From Eutrophovita brisbanensis (GTDB lineage: Bacteria; Pseudomonadota; Gammaproteobacteria; Burkholderiales; Eutrophovitaceae), in contig JAYQTM010000001.1 in assembly GCA_038147395.1 (NCBI GenBank), positions 682,001 through 746,000 on the forward strand: DNA of 64,000 nucleotides. Direction: 5' to 3'. A program made the position numbers and the translations under genes. Shown here piece after piece: positions 9,236 through 17,454 of this stretch (positions are counted from its first letter, which is position 1; each line of letters opens with the position of its first letter). The notes below the pieces were generated by a model. That model was not told the origin of the DNA, made no database searches, and saw nothing but the letters and a program-made list of their open reading frames with translations.

Positions 9236-9676
9236 CTAATCTTTACAAGAGTCGACTGCGATCTTTACCAAAGCGTTACGAAGACTCGCGCTCAACGGAA
9301 TTGGGCGACGTGTTTCTCTATCGACGTAAACGTGAACGAAGTAACCATGTGCCGCTGCGGTGACAGAATCATTCACGAAGAGGCCGATTTCGTAACGCAC
9401 AGAAGTATTCCCAATTTTTGCCACTCGAATACCACTTACGACTTTATCCGGGAAAGTGATCGATGAAAGGTACTGACATTGCGTTTCAACGACGAGACCG
9501 ATTTGTTTGCCGGTGTGAACGTCGAGCACACCTCGCTCTATCAGGTATTGATTCACCGCAGTATCGAATAGAGAGTAGTAAACGACGTTATTGACGTGGC
9601 CATACACATCGTTGTCCATCCAGCGTGTTGGGATCTCCTGAAAGTGATAGTAGTCAGTGCGAGTTGGGGTCACCAT
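9236..9676 (-). CDS. Acyl-CoA thioesterase, 4-hydroxybenzoyl-CoA thioesterase-like hotdog
   Basis: This 146-residue single-hotdog protein has the motif RWMDNDVYGHVNNVVYY near residues 18-34, in which the Asp and the GHVNN turn mark the active site of FcbC/YbgC-type acyl-CoA thioesterases. It probably hydrolyses a short or medium acyl-CoA in the cytoplasm. It is transcribed away from the Pal gene. Although ybgC sits near tol-pal in Escherichia coli, this protein lacks the YbgC-specific signature and the tol genes are missing, so I do not read it as ybgC. Confidence 0.8.
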   Translation of the reverse strand: MVTPTRTDYYHFQEIPTRWMDNDVYGHVNNVVYYSLFDTAVNQYLIERGVLDVHTGKQIGLVVETQCQYLSSITFPDKVVSGIRVAKIGNTSVRYEIGLFVNDSVTAAAHGYFVHVYVDRETRRPIPLSASLRNALVKIAVDSCKD

Positions 9677-9857
9677 GATTGCCGATGTCGATCATAAAAA
9701 AGTTGTGTCTTGAGGCACTCAATTATAGCCTCACGCGTGTTGCGGCGGCGCAACAGCTGTCAGCTACGGATCTCGCACAACCTTAGTGTCTATTCGACGA
9801 TGTGATATCATGTATGAAGGTAAACGTGACTAAAAACCAACAAGTTAGGGATAATCA
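9677..9857. promoter_or_regulatory. Divergent intergenic region, thioesterase/pal
   Basis: This 181-base spacer must hold the promoters of the thioesterase (minus) and pal (plus). A TATCAT hexamer at about 9805-9810 could serve as a -10 box for pal, but the paired -35 is poor. AGGGA at 9847-9851 is the probable ribosome binding site of pal. I see no convincing operator or RNA gene. Confidence 0.3.
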
Positions 9858-10646
9858 ATGCTGATTTCTTCACGCCTTTTAAAGCTCGCAGCGCTTCTAG
9901 TTGCCTTATTCGCATTAACTGCTTGCCAGACACAGACCAAAACTGGATCATCCGACATGATCGAGGAAATGTCAGCCGAGAGTGCGACTGATGGTGATTT
10001 CTACATCGAAGCTCCACTAGACGAGGAGTGGGCAAAAGAGCAAGCTGACGCTCAAAGAAAGGCCGAAGAAGAGCGCCTTGCACGAGAAGCAGCAGAAGCG
10101 GCACAGCGTGAGCAAGAACGCTTGGACGAGGAGGCTCGAGCAAGGGAAGAGGCGCGAATTGCAGAGGAGCAGCGGCTGAAGCAAGAAGCAGCTGATCGCG
10201 CCGCCAAAGAAGCAGCTGATCGCGCCGCCAAAGAAGCAGCTGATCGCGCCGCCAAAGAAGCAAGCAAAGAAGCAGCTAATGCCGAAACTGGGGTCGTCAA
10301 CGACGTTGTTCCGGTCGGGAAACCAACGGCATCTGTCTACTTTGATTTCGACAAGAGTTTCATATTGCCAAAATTCGATGACGTGATTCTGTCGCACGTG
10401 AAGTATCTCAGAGCGAATCCAGATCTCAAAGTTGAGATCCAAGGTAACTGTGACGAGAGAGGCAGTCGCGAATACAACCTTGGGCTGGGAAATCAGAGGG
10501 CGCTGGCGGTTAAAGCAGCCCTGGAGCTTCTTGGAATAGCCTCTGACAGGATCTCAATCACAAGCTTTGGCTCTGAAAAGCCGGTTGCGTTGGGACATGA
10601 CGAGTCCAGTTGGCAGCAAAACCGACGCGCAGATTTCGTATATTGA
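9858..10646 (+). CDS. pal: Peptidoglycan-associated lipoprotein (Pal/OmpA C-terminal domain)
   Basis: The 262-residue protein has a lipoprotein signal ending LTAC with Cys23 as the lipidation site, so it should be anchored in the outer membrane. Residues about 55-145 are a highly charged, Ala/Glu/Lys/Arg-rich predicted helix containing a triplicated eight-residue unit (see the repeat at 10185-10256). The C-terminal domain is a typical OmpA-like peptidoglycan-binding fold: VYFDFDKS, GNCDERGSREYNLGLGNQRA with the usual Asp and Arg for diaminopimelate binding, and NRRADFVY. The usual partners tolQRAB are not in this window, and the helical linker is much longer than in a standard Pal. A different OmpA-type lipoprotein remains possible. 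Confidence 0.82.
   Translation: MLISSRLLKLAALLVALFALTACQTQTKTGSSDMIEEMSAESATDGDFYIEAPLDEEWAKEQADAQRKAEEERLAREAAEAAQREQERLDEEARAREEARIAEEQRLKQEAADRAAKEAADRAAKEAADRAAKEASKEAANAETGVVNDVVPVGKPTASVYFDFDKSFILPKFDDVILSHVKYLRANPDLKVEIQGNCDERGSREYNLGLGNQRALAVKAALELLGIASDRISITSFGSEKPVALGHDESSWQQNRRADFVY
10185..10256 (+). repeat. Three perfect 24-base tandem repeats inside pal
   Basis: The unit GAAGCAGCTGATCGCGCCGC plus CAAA occurs three times without a mismatch (10185-10208, 10209-10232, 10233-10256) and begins a degenerate fourth copy. It encodes EAADRAAK repeats in the helical linker. The perfect identity implies recent expansion, and copy number could vary between strains. Confidence 0.95.
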
Positions 10647-10672
10647 TGTGAGTCGAGACATCAACCATTCTC

Positions 10673-10705
10673 AAAAAAGGGGCGATCCGATCGCCCCTTT
10701 TTTTA
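10673..10705 (+). terminator. Rho-independent terminator after pal
   Basis: A run of six A is followed by GGGGCGA (10679-10685), a five-base loop, TCGCCCC (10691-10697) and seven T (10698-10704). The seven-base-pair GC-rich stem with a T-tract is a strong intrinsic terminator for pal. The A-run on the other side means it could also work in reverse. Confidence 0.92.
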
Positions 10706-10744
10706 TTGGTAAGATTTAGGTTTGAAATCCAAGTTCGTAAGCTC

Positions 10745-12112
10745 ATGCGATTAGCCACGATATTTTTACTACTTTTTCATGTAACTTTGGTGGACGCTGC
10801 TGAGATTGTAGAATCGTCAGATATCAAAGTGGATTGCTCTCGATCTATCAACAAAACGAAGTGTTTGGAAGCCAAGGTAAGAGTCCTTGTTGACGATTTA
10901 AATGGGCTTATTAATGAAGTAAATAAACTCAATCTCGATCTCTCGAGTCTAGCGCATACAAGCGACGTGTCCCACAAGGAGCTTCGAGATCAGGTCGCTG
11001 CCATCAACGAATCCTATGAGTCAAGTGTTGCGAAATTAACTAATGTTGATAATCACAATGACTCGGTCAGCGCACACCAGGGGATCAGTCAAAATTTGAA
11101 CGACTTGTTGATTCGTGTTGAAAAGTTACAGGCTCAACTAGATGCTAACTTATCCGTGGTAGATAAACTGGGTCTAGAGTTTCGACGCGCCAATGAACAA
11201 CGTTCTATCTCTGATAGAGATATCAAAGAGAGTTTCAAAGAGTACGAGCGAGTCCGTGATGAGACAAAGACCTTGGTCGATCAGCGTCTGTCTGGATTGG
11301 AGGAGCGTTTGAGCTCCTACGCCGACACGTATGTGAAAGACTCCGACCTTAGTCGAAAGCTTGGGGGGTTGTCGCTTGAATTAAATACACTCAGTGATTT
11401 GAATAAAAGTTTGGACGAGCGGTTTAAAACCGCTGAGGGTGCGATCCAAACAATCACAACGCAACTCATTGATCAAACGAATAAGTCCTCAGAGTTGCGT
11501 CAAAGCACATTCGAGACTAGCGACCGGATCGCAGCTCTAGATCAGAAGCTGCTCGAATTGGACCGTCTCAAGGCGACGATGGAGGTGTTGGAGGGGGAGA
11601 TCTCATCCAATAAGACTCAATTTATGACGCTCTTTGATGAGTTATCGTCGTTATCTGCTGTTGCTCAAGTTGTTGACATTAATAAGGATACTCTCAGCAA
11701 GCACAACGATAGTTTGAGACAAATTTTGGTCGATTATGAGTCAATTCAAAAGCAGCTCTTTCGTTTGGACTCCGAAGCTAAACGGTTGGATGATTTAATG
11801 GCGTTCAACAAGGTTGATATTGAGTCAATGCTCAAGCGCCTCGATGAATTGGAGATAATTCAGCCTGAATTATCCGAGCAAAGTTTCTTAAGGGATCGTT
11901 TGAGCGAAATACAATACAAACAATCGATGATGGACGAAGACAAGTCTCTCATTGCTGAGCTTCAGTCGAGAGTTCTATCTCTAGAGGCGAAATTAGAGCG
12001 CTTTGAGAATCTAGAAAGCAAAATATTGACCCTCGAGGAAAAATTGCAAAAATTTGAATCTAATCAACAGATGGCTGACCCAGCCAACAGTCCGACCTCC
12101 GTGCCGGAGTAG
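10745..12112 (+). CDS. Exported long coiled-coil protein, unknown function
   Basis: From the ATG at 10745 the 455-residue protein has a signal peptide (MRLATIFLLLFHVTLVDA) and then almost uninterrupted heptad-type sequence rich in Leu, Glu, Asp, Lys and Ser to the end, for example LDQKLLELDRLKATMEVL and LESKILTLEEKLQKF. Two Cys (in DCSRS and TKCLE) lie just after the signal and could form a disulfide. The frame opens earlier with TTG at 10706, but that lies against the pal terminator, so I reject it. In many genomes CpoB, a short coiled coil plus TPR protein, follows pal; here no TPR part is visible. I do not recognise the family; a periplasmic scaffold or spacer is an inference. Confidence 0.65.
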   Translation: MRLATIFLLLFHVTLVDAAEIVESSDIKVDCSRSINKTKCLEAKVRVLVDDLNGLINEVNKLNLDLSSLAHTSDVSHKELRDQVAAINESYESSVAKLTNVDNHNDSVSAHQGISQNLNDLLIRVEKLQAQLDANLSVVDKLGLEFRRANEQRSISDRDIKESFKEYERVRDETKTLVDQRLSGLEERLSSYADTYVKDSDLSRKLGGLSLELNTLSDLNKSLDERFKTAEGAIQTITTQLIDQTNKSSELRQSTFETSDRIAALDQKLLELDRLKATMEVLEGEISSNKTQFMTLFDELSSLSAVAQVVDINKDTLSKHNDSLRQILVDYESIQKQLFRLDSEAKRLDDLMAFNKVDIESMLKRLDELEIIQPELSEQSFLRDRLSEIQYKQSMMDEDKSLIAELQSRVLSLEAKLERFENLESKILTLEEKLQKFESNQQMADPANSPTSVPE

Positions 12113-12302
12113 CTTCATTAGATAGTTCAGACCTCCTCCCCTGAGTGTCTTAAAACCTGAGCGTTACCTAGATCTAACCGAGTTGTCGCTCTAAAGTTAA
12201 ATATTCATTGACATCCTATTTCAGGACGGTGGAATATTCGGTTCGGTTCATCGTTTTATTTAATCTGTTGTTACGAATCAATCATTTCGCTCAGAGGTGT
12301 GT
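12113..12302 (+). promoter_or_regulatory. Intergenic region with candidate sigma-70 promoter
   Basis: The 190-base gap contains a perfect TTGACA at 12208-12213 with TGGAAT (12230-12235) sixteen bases downstream as a possible -10 box. AGAGG at 12293-12297 is the likely ribosome binding site of the following small gene. No reading frame in the gap looks like a gene. Confidence 0.35.
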
Positions 12303-12695
12303 ATGAATAAATCATTAACCAGTTCGTTATCGGTAGCTGATGTCTTAAGTGCAGAGGACGATCGCTACGAGGCCCAGATTGAGGGGGATATTGAGGCACT
12401 AGACAGGTTGTTGGGTAAAGATCTCATCTATTTCCACTCCAGCACGATTAAGGACACGAAGGATTCATTTATAAAGGCTATTGAAACGGAAAAATTAATT
12501 TACGAGGAAATGGAGCGTTCCGACAGCAGGGTGAGAATTTACGGAGATATTGCTGTGATTACCGGACGCGCGCAATTCAAAGTAGTGTCACGCGGCAGAC
12601 AAAAAAATTTAGATATGTTGTTTCACTCTATTTGGATAATGAGAGATCAAAGACTTCAATTTATCTCTTGGCAAGCAACGCCGATGCCCGATTAA
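12303..12695 (+). CDS. SnoaL/NTF2-like small protein (DUF4440-type)
   Basis: This 130-residue protein reads as an NTF2-like cone fold of the DUF4440 kind: an N-terminal helix with DDRYEAQIEGDIEALDRLLGKDLIYFHS, the middle block DTKDSFIKAIET, SDSRVRIYGDIAVITGRA, and a final strand pair around SIWIMRDQRLQFISWQATP. Such proteins bind small molecules or act as isomerases or hydratases; the specific role cannot be told. I use the ATG at 12303, which has AGAGG at the right distance, rather than the GTG two codons earlier. Confidence 0.7.
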   Translation: MNKSLTSSLSVADVLSAEDDRYEAQIEGDIEALDRLLGKDLIYFHSSTIKDTKDSFIKAIETEKLIYEEMERSDSRVRIYGDIAVITGRAQFKVVSRGRQKNLDMLFHSIWIMRDQRLQFISWQATPMPD

Positions 12696-12775
12696 CTCTG
12701 AACTAGTAGCTCCGATAGAGCCCTAAGACAGTTTGGCTCACACTCTTATCCGTGCTTGCAACTATACTGTCCACT

Positions 12776-14884
12776 ATGAGTTTTTCTGATACAGCTTTTA
12801 AAAGATTCGCTCTCATATTGTTATCGTTATTGGCTGCGCCCAATGTTGCGGCGAACGACAGTGTTGCATTTGCCGATCACGTTCGAGTTGAATTAATTGC
12901 AGAGTACGACGAGGTGGCCTCAGATGTGGGGGACGCTCTCTTCGGAATTAAATTGACCGTTGACGAGGGTTGGCACATTTATTGGCGGAATCCCGGTGAT
13001 ACCGGATTACCAACCGAAATCGCGTGGAGTTTGCCGGACCAGTTTGCGATTAGTCCCAGAGTTTGGCCTATACCCGAGAGATTCACTGTTGGAGAACTTG
13101 TGAATTACGGCTACAAGGACTCAGTTGTTTTTCCTCAAACGGTCAGCTGGCCTCGCTCAAGTCCCTCCGCGGTGTATACGATTGCCGCAGATGTGTCTTG
13201 GTTGGTTTGTAAAGAATTGTGTATCCCAGGAAGTGCGAGCGTGGCGCGCACGATTTCGATCGGTTCGTCAAATAGATCCTCTCAATCTGTTGAGGAGTTA
13301 GAAAACTCACTTAAGACGTTACCTAATAATGCTTCTGCCGAATTGTATCGGGTAGTGGTATCGGATGATGGAGATTGGGCTATTGATCTTGGCGATGACC
13401 CACACGAGGACATCGTTCACGCTGAATATTTCCCCTATACAGCAGGGGAAATCGATATGCAGACGGTACAAGTTGTCGATCGATATTCGGGTGGAAGACG
13501 CGTTCGGGGGAAGCTCATTGAAGGGAGCGATGTGTATGAGCGTGGTGTTAATGGCGTATTAGTTGTTGAGACTAATGAAGATATCTCGCGGATTGGGAAA
13601 GTCATCAACGCGCATCCAGAGCGAGTTGTTTTGCTTGAAGATGCTCCGGACATGGTTCAAATGGATTCAAATATAGGGTCGTTGTGGATCGCTTTGATTT
13701 TCGCACTGGTCGGAGGCGTAATTTTAAATTTCATGCCATGTGTTTTACCCATAATCGCAATAAAAGCATTGACACTTGTGGAAAGAGTGGACACCGCCGC
13801 AGAGAAAAGAGTGAAGGACGCGTTACTTTTTGGAGCTGGGGTTGTGCTGACTTTTTTGTTTATCGGGTCAGTATTTTTAGTCTTGCGCGCGCTCGGAGAG
13901 CAAGTCGGTTGGGGGTTCCAACTTCAGTCTCCCCAAATCATTTTTGCGCTGTCTGTTTTGTTTCTCGCGTTGGCGCTTAACTTGAATGGCTTGTTTGAGA
14001 TTGGGACTCGGATTCAAACAGTTGGTAACTTATCTGTAAATTCGAGATTCAACTCTTCATTTATGTCAGGGGTATTGGCGACGGTCATTGCGACGCCGTG
14101 TACCGCGCCCCTCATGGGGGCAGCTCTTGGCTACTCCTTAACTCAAAGTCATGCGGCCAGCATGCTGATTTTTTTCATGCTGGGTATCGGGATGGCGTTG
14201 CCGTACATGTTGCTCGCCACCAGTCCAAGAATAGCCAAAATCTTACCTAAGCCAGGTCGATGGATGTCGACTCTAAAGAGCATTTTGAGTCTGCCATTAT
14301 TTTTGACGGTCGTCTGGTTGATGTGGGTGCTGGGGTTGCAAACCGACATGAATACTCTAGCTCTCGCGCTCGCAGCACTCGTGTTGGTCGGGTTTATTTT
14401 TTGGGTATTCGGGCGTTATCAAAACTCACACGACAACCATCGCAGAAGATGGTGTGCCGTCTTGCTAGCGCTCATTGTGATCTCATTAGTGTCGATTTAT
14501 CAGTTTTCAGCGAGTTATGGTGGCCGTTATGACGATGGGGAAAACAAGCTGACTTGGATGCCGTGGACTAAAGAGGGTGTTCAAGCTGCCCGAGATCGTG
14601 GTGACCCAGTATTTATCGATTTTACGGCGGCCTGGTGTGTCACCTGTCAAATAAACAAAAGAGTTGTGCTTCGTGACTCAGCGATCAAACAACTTTTTAA
14701 AGACAACGATGTTGCTTTATTTGTTGCAGATTGGACCAATAAAGATGAGCGTATCGCGAATGCGTTGGCATCTCTCGGTCGATCAGGTATTCCCACATAT
14801 GTTTTTTATCCCTCGCGAGGAGCCGAGCCAACCGTTTTATCTGAGTTTCTAACTGTGGAGGAGATTCAGGGCCTAATCGAATGA
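12776..14884 (+). CDS. Thiol:disulfide interchange protein, DsbD/ScsB-like
   Basis: The 702-residue protein transfers electrons from cytoplasmic thioredoxin across the inner membrane to periplasmic thiols. It has a signal peptide, an N-terminal periplasmic domain with SWLVCKELCIPG near residue 143 (redox Cys pair), a membrane domain of about eight helices with NFMPCVLP near residue 321 and ATPCTAPL near residue 441 (the membrane Cys pair), and a C-terminal thioredoxin-like domain with AAWCVTCQ near residue 620. The N-terminal domain (YWRNPGDTGLPT) is of the ScsB type rather than classical DsbD. I use the ATG at 12776. The WYL regulator follows 50 bases later on the same strand. Confidence 0.88.
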   Translation: MSFSDTAFKRFALILLSLLAAPNVAANDSVAFADHVRVELIAEYDEVASDVGDALFGIKLTVDEGWHIYWRNPGDTGLPTEIAWSLPDQFAISPRVWPIPERFTVGELVNYGYKDSVVFPQTVSWPRSSPSAVYTIAADVSWLVCKELCIPGSASVARTISIGSSNRSSQSVEELENSLKTLPNNASAELYRVVVSDDGDWAIDLGDDPHEDIVHAEYFPYTAGEIDMQTVQVVDRYSGGRRVRGKLIEGSDVYERGVNGVLVVETNEDISRIGKVINAHPERVVLLEDAPDMVQMDSNIGSLWIALIFALVGGVILNFMPCVLPIIAIKALTLVERVDTAAEKRVKDALLFGAGVVLTFLFIGSVFLVLRALGEQVGWGFQLQSPQIIFALSVLFLALALNLNGLFEIGTRIQTVGNLSVNSRFNSSFMSGVLATVIATPCTAPLMGAALGYSLTQSHAASMLIFFMLGIGMALPYMLLATSPRIAKILPKPGRWMSTLKSILSLPLFLTVVWLMWVLGLQTDMNTLALALAALVLVGFIFWVFGRYQNSHDNHRRRWCAVLLALIVISLVSIYQFSASYGGRYDDGENKLTWMPWTKEGVQAARDRGDPVFIDFTAAWCVTCQINKRVVLRDSAIKQLFKDNDVALFVADWTNKDERIANALASLGRSGIPTYVFYPSRGAEPTVLSEFLTVEEIQGLIE

Positions 14885-14934
14885 GCTGGACAAACAGCAT
14901 GCCCCAATTAGGTCATTTTTCATCGGAGGTTTAA

Positions 14935-15906
14935 ATGGAGCGTACCGAACGTTTCTATAAGATTGATCGTCTACTCCGAGAGAATCGCTTCGTCACAATA
15001 GAGCGATTCTTAGATGAATTATCTGTATCTCGAGCGACATTTAAGCGTGATATTGAGTACATGCGTGATCGCTTAAATGCGCCAATTCGTTGGGATCGAG
15101 AAAACGGAGGGTATCACTTCGACAAGATCGACGGTAACGCGCCGAGTTATGAATTACCAGGCATATGGTTTAATCAATCAGAAATCTTCGCCTTACTTTC
15201 CATGGAATCTCTTTTGACTCAAATTCAGCCTGGATTGCTTGGGTCGAGATTAGAGCCGCTTAGAGAAAAATTGAATGACATCGTTTCTGTTGGTGATTTT
15301 TCCATGGACTCGATTAAAGACCGCATTAAGATTCTTAATGTCGCCTCTAGAACGAGACAAATTAAGTATTTCGATGTGATTGCTTTGGGTTTGATGCGTG
15401 GCAAGCAGCTTGCAATCGAGTATTTCGTCAGAGCTAGAAATGAGTTGACTCAGCGTGACATCTCGCCGCAAAGAATCGTCTATTACCGAGACAATTGGTA
15501 TGTCGATGGCTGGTGCCATCGAGCTGAATCGATAAGAAGTTTTTCTTTAGACGCGATTAAAAATGCGGAGGTTTTGCCTGATGATGCGATCAAACGCGAG
15601 CCTCGCGAACTAGACGAAGTATTGGGGTCTGGGTACGGTATTTTCTCAGGTGTCGATGTTCAATGGGCAACGCTCAAGTTTAATCCTGAAAGATCTAAAT
15701 GGGTTGTGAACGAGGAATGGCACCCGGATCAACGGATACGTACGACGAATTCTGGCGAGCTAATTTTGGAGTTACCTTACTCGGCGCCGCACGAGCTTGT
15801 GATGGATATCATGAAATATGGCGCTGACGTCGAAGTGATATCTCCCCAGTCACTAAGGGAATTAATCAAGGAAAAATTCGCATCTGGATTGGCAAAATAT
15901 CAATAA
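14935..15906 (+). CDS. WYL-domain transcriptional regulator (YafY-like)
   Basis: The 323-residue protein has an N-terminal winged helix-turn-helix (ERFYKIDRLLRENRFVTIERF to about residue 60), a WYL domain around residues 145-215 with the motif NWYVDGWCHRAESIRSFSLD, and a C-terminal WCX extension. WYL regulators sense ligands, often nucleic acids or nucleotides, and several control phage-defence or DNA-repair loci. A strong ribosome binding site, GGAGG, precedes the ATG. It lies 50 bases after the DsbD-like gene and 115 bases before an unusual DUF932-like gene, which is a plausible target. Confidence 0.9.
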   Translation: MERTERFYKIDRLLRENRFVTIERFLDELSVSRATFKRDIEYMRDRLNAPIRWDRENGGYHFDKIDGNAPSYELPGIWFNQSEIFALLSMESLLTQIQPGLLGSRLEPLREKLNDIVSVGDFSMDSIKDRIKILNVASRTRQIKYFDVIALGLMRGKQLAIEYFVRARNELTQRDISPQRIVYYRDNWYVDGWCHRAESIRSFSLDAIKNAEVLPDDAIKREPRELDEVLGSGYGIFSGVDVQWATLKFNPERSKWVVNEEWHPDQRIRTTNSGELILELPYSAPHELVMDIMKYGADVEVISPQSLRELIKEKFASGLAKYQ

Positions 15907-15950
15907 ATATATGATTTAATTGAATATTATTTTTTCTTAATTTCTGACGA

Positions 15951-15967
15951 GGCTCATCTGGTGAGCC
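15951..15967. promoter_or_regulatory. Palindrome in WYL/DUF932-like intergenic region
   Basis: GGCTCA (15951-15956) and TGAGCC (15962-15967) form a perfect inverted repeat with a five-base spacer TCTGG. No T-run follows, so it does not look like an intrinsic terminator. It sits in an otherwise AT-rich gap upstream of the strong ribosome binding site CAGGAGG of the next gene, which fits an operator for the adjacent WYL regulator, but this is inference. Confidence 0.4.
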
Positions 15968-16020
15968 ACTACTAGCGTCAAACTGTATCCATCAAATATG
16001 CAAACACCAGGAGGCACAAG

Positions 16021-16896
16021 ATGGAGCAGCTCAGTTTTTTTCAAACCAAGTTATCCGATAGATTCGCTCAACAGAATATTTTAAATATTCGTGATCAGTT
16101 TGATCGCTTAAGTCGCGACAATCATGAAGCAGCGTACGTCAGAGGGCGCCAAACGGCATTGTCTCTGTCTTCGTTCACTGGCCGAAAGTCGGAGAACACT
16201 CGTTATGACGTTGGCCTGAGTGGACGTCATATTTCCTCACGCTTCACAAATAGGTATCAGAATATTCCTCATCAAGATGTTCACGATGAGGTTGAGCGGT
16301 CTTTACTTACACTGAAGATTGATGCAAATGACGTTGACATATCGGTCGATCAGCAAAGGTATGGGGCACATCTTTTTTTGATTTTATCTTTCCCGAGATA
16401 TTACGACTTAAATTTGGGTGCTGGTGAACTCTTTCGACTTCAATTGGTTGTGAGTAATGATCAGGGGAGAGGTGGGTTGAGATTAATGGCGAGATGGTAT
16501 CAACAGGAGAATAACCTTAGTATCCCTGTCGGCTTAAGCGCATTGACCGGAAGTGTTGCATATCGCATCCCCTCGCAGCTACAAAATATTCTGCCCACCA
16601 TCCAGAGGATGTTAACGGTATCTCGTGACGACATCCAAGTTTTTCGTTCGTGGCAATATCGAGCTATTAACCCAAGCTTAGTCAAGGTTTGGTTGTCTGG
16701 CTCTGTCAGGAGGATGTGGGGTAAACGGGCGTGTAATTTTTTCGAAGAGAAATCAGTTTTATCTGGTAAAAATCTTTCTGTGATGGGCGTGGTAACTGCG
16801 CTTTCGGAATATGCCTCTTGTGCTAAAGATTTATTAAGAGAGTACGACCGATTGGTTGAGTGCAGCGTGTTAATGCGCACATTATTGAAGCAGTGA
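16021..16896 (+). CDS. Unrecognised protein, possible distant DUF932 (phage/plasmid-type) relative
   Basis: I do not firmly recognise this 291-residue protein. It has no signal peptide or membrane segment and is rich in Arg and Gln. The order SRFTNRYQNIPHQDV (near residue 75), a strand-rich middle, then LFRLQLVVSNDQGRGGLRLM (near residue 140) recalls DUF932 proteins, in which ripe-for-comparison blocks are SxRYxxxPnxxV and a (V/L)xNSxxGxxS turn. The C-terminal part, about residues 195-291, is helical and has a Trp/Arg-rich segment VWLSGSVRRMWGKRA. DUF932 genes are common on phages and plasmids. It has its own strong ribosome binding site and follows a WYL regulator. The flanking genes are ordinary metabolism, so it is isolated. 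Confidence 0.5.
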   Translation: MEQLSFFQTKLSDRFAQQNILNIRDQFDRLSRDNHEAAYVRGRQTALSLSSFTGRKSENTRYDVGLSGRHISSRFTNRYQNIPHQDVHDEVERSLLTLKIDANDVDISVDQQRYGAHLFLILSFPRYYDLNLGAGELFRLQLVVSNDQGRGGLRLMARWYQQENNLSIPVGLSALTGSVAYRIPSQLQNILPTIQRMLTVSRDDIQVFRSWQYRAINPSLVKVWLSGSVRRMWGKRACNFFEEKSVLSGKNLSVMGVVTALSEYASCAKDLLREYDRLVECSVLMRTLLKQ

Positions 16897-16975
16897 CTTT
16901 CACTGATTTTTGAGGTTCGAAGTCAGTTTCTTCGCTTTGATATTGCAAAACTGGAACAGGCGTACAATCGCCATT

Positions 16976-17386
16976 ATGATCTTTTCCGTAAAAAAGCTTG
17001 TTCAGTTCTCCAATTGCGATCCTTTCGGTATCGTTTTCTATCCGCAATATTTTTATATCTGCAGCGAGGCTAAAGAAGATTTTTTTATCCACGTTGGGCA
17101 CCCCCATTATCACTACATCAATGTATTGAAGCTTGGATGGCCAATGGCTAGGCTCGAGACGGATTTTTTCGCACCAACTCGATTTGGTGAGCGAATAGAC
17201 GTCCAGATTGGACTTACAAAAATCGGCACGTCATCGTTGGGCATCCGTTATACGATCTTGGGAGAGGATGGGTCCAAGAGAATGTCTGCTGGCACAACAG
17301 TTGTGCTCACGAGTTTAGAGTCAAAGAGGCCAACCCCAATGCCGGGGGATCTCAAGATTGCTCTCGAGCCGTACTTAATTAATTGA
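16976..17386 (+). CDS. Acyl-CoA thioesterase, 4-hydroxybenzoyl-CoA thioesterase family
   Basis: The 136-residue hotdog protein carries the FcbC-type active-site segment FSNCDPFGIVFYPQYFY near residues 11-27, with the Asp as probable catalytic residue. It should cleave an aromatic or other small acyl-CoA in the cytoplasm. The frame is open upstream to 16910, but the ATG at 16976 gives the usual start (MIFSVKKLVQF) and the earlier codons do not fit the family. It is followed 68 bases later by a binding-protein gene on the same strand. Confidence 0.8.
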   Translation: MIFSVKKLVQFSNCDPFGIVFYPQYFYICSEAKEDFFIHVGHPHYHYINVLKLGWPMARLETDFFAPTRFGERIDVQIGLTKIGTSSLGIRYTILGEDGSKRMSAGTTVVLTSLESKRPTPMPGDLKIALEPYLIN

Positions 17387-17454
17387 GAAGACCAACACAT
17401 CAACATGAAATACCTATTTGTGAGCGATGTTGTTTTGCTTGGCTTTGAGGGGGC

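Noticed and set aside
9808..10442. Several long antisense reading frames opposite pal
   Set aside because: They are low-complexity mirrors of the Ala/Glu/Lys-rich repeat region of pal, with no plausible start context or recognisable domain.
9236..10646. Reading the thioesterase and pal as the ends of a ybgC-tol-pal locus
   Set aside because: The thioesterase is divergent and lacks the YbgC signature, and tolQ, tolR, tolA and tolB are absent from the window.
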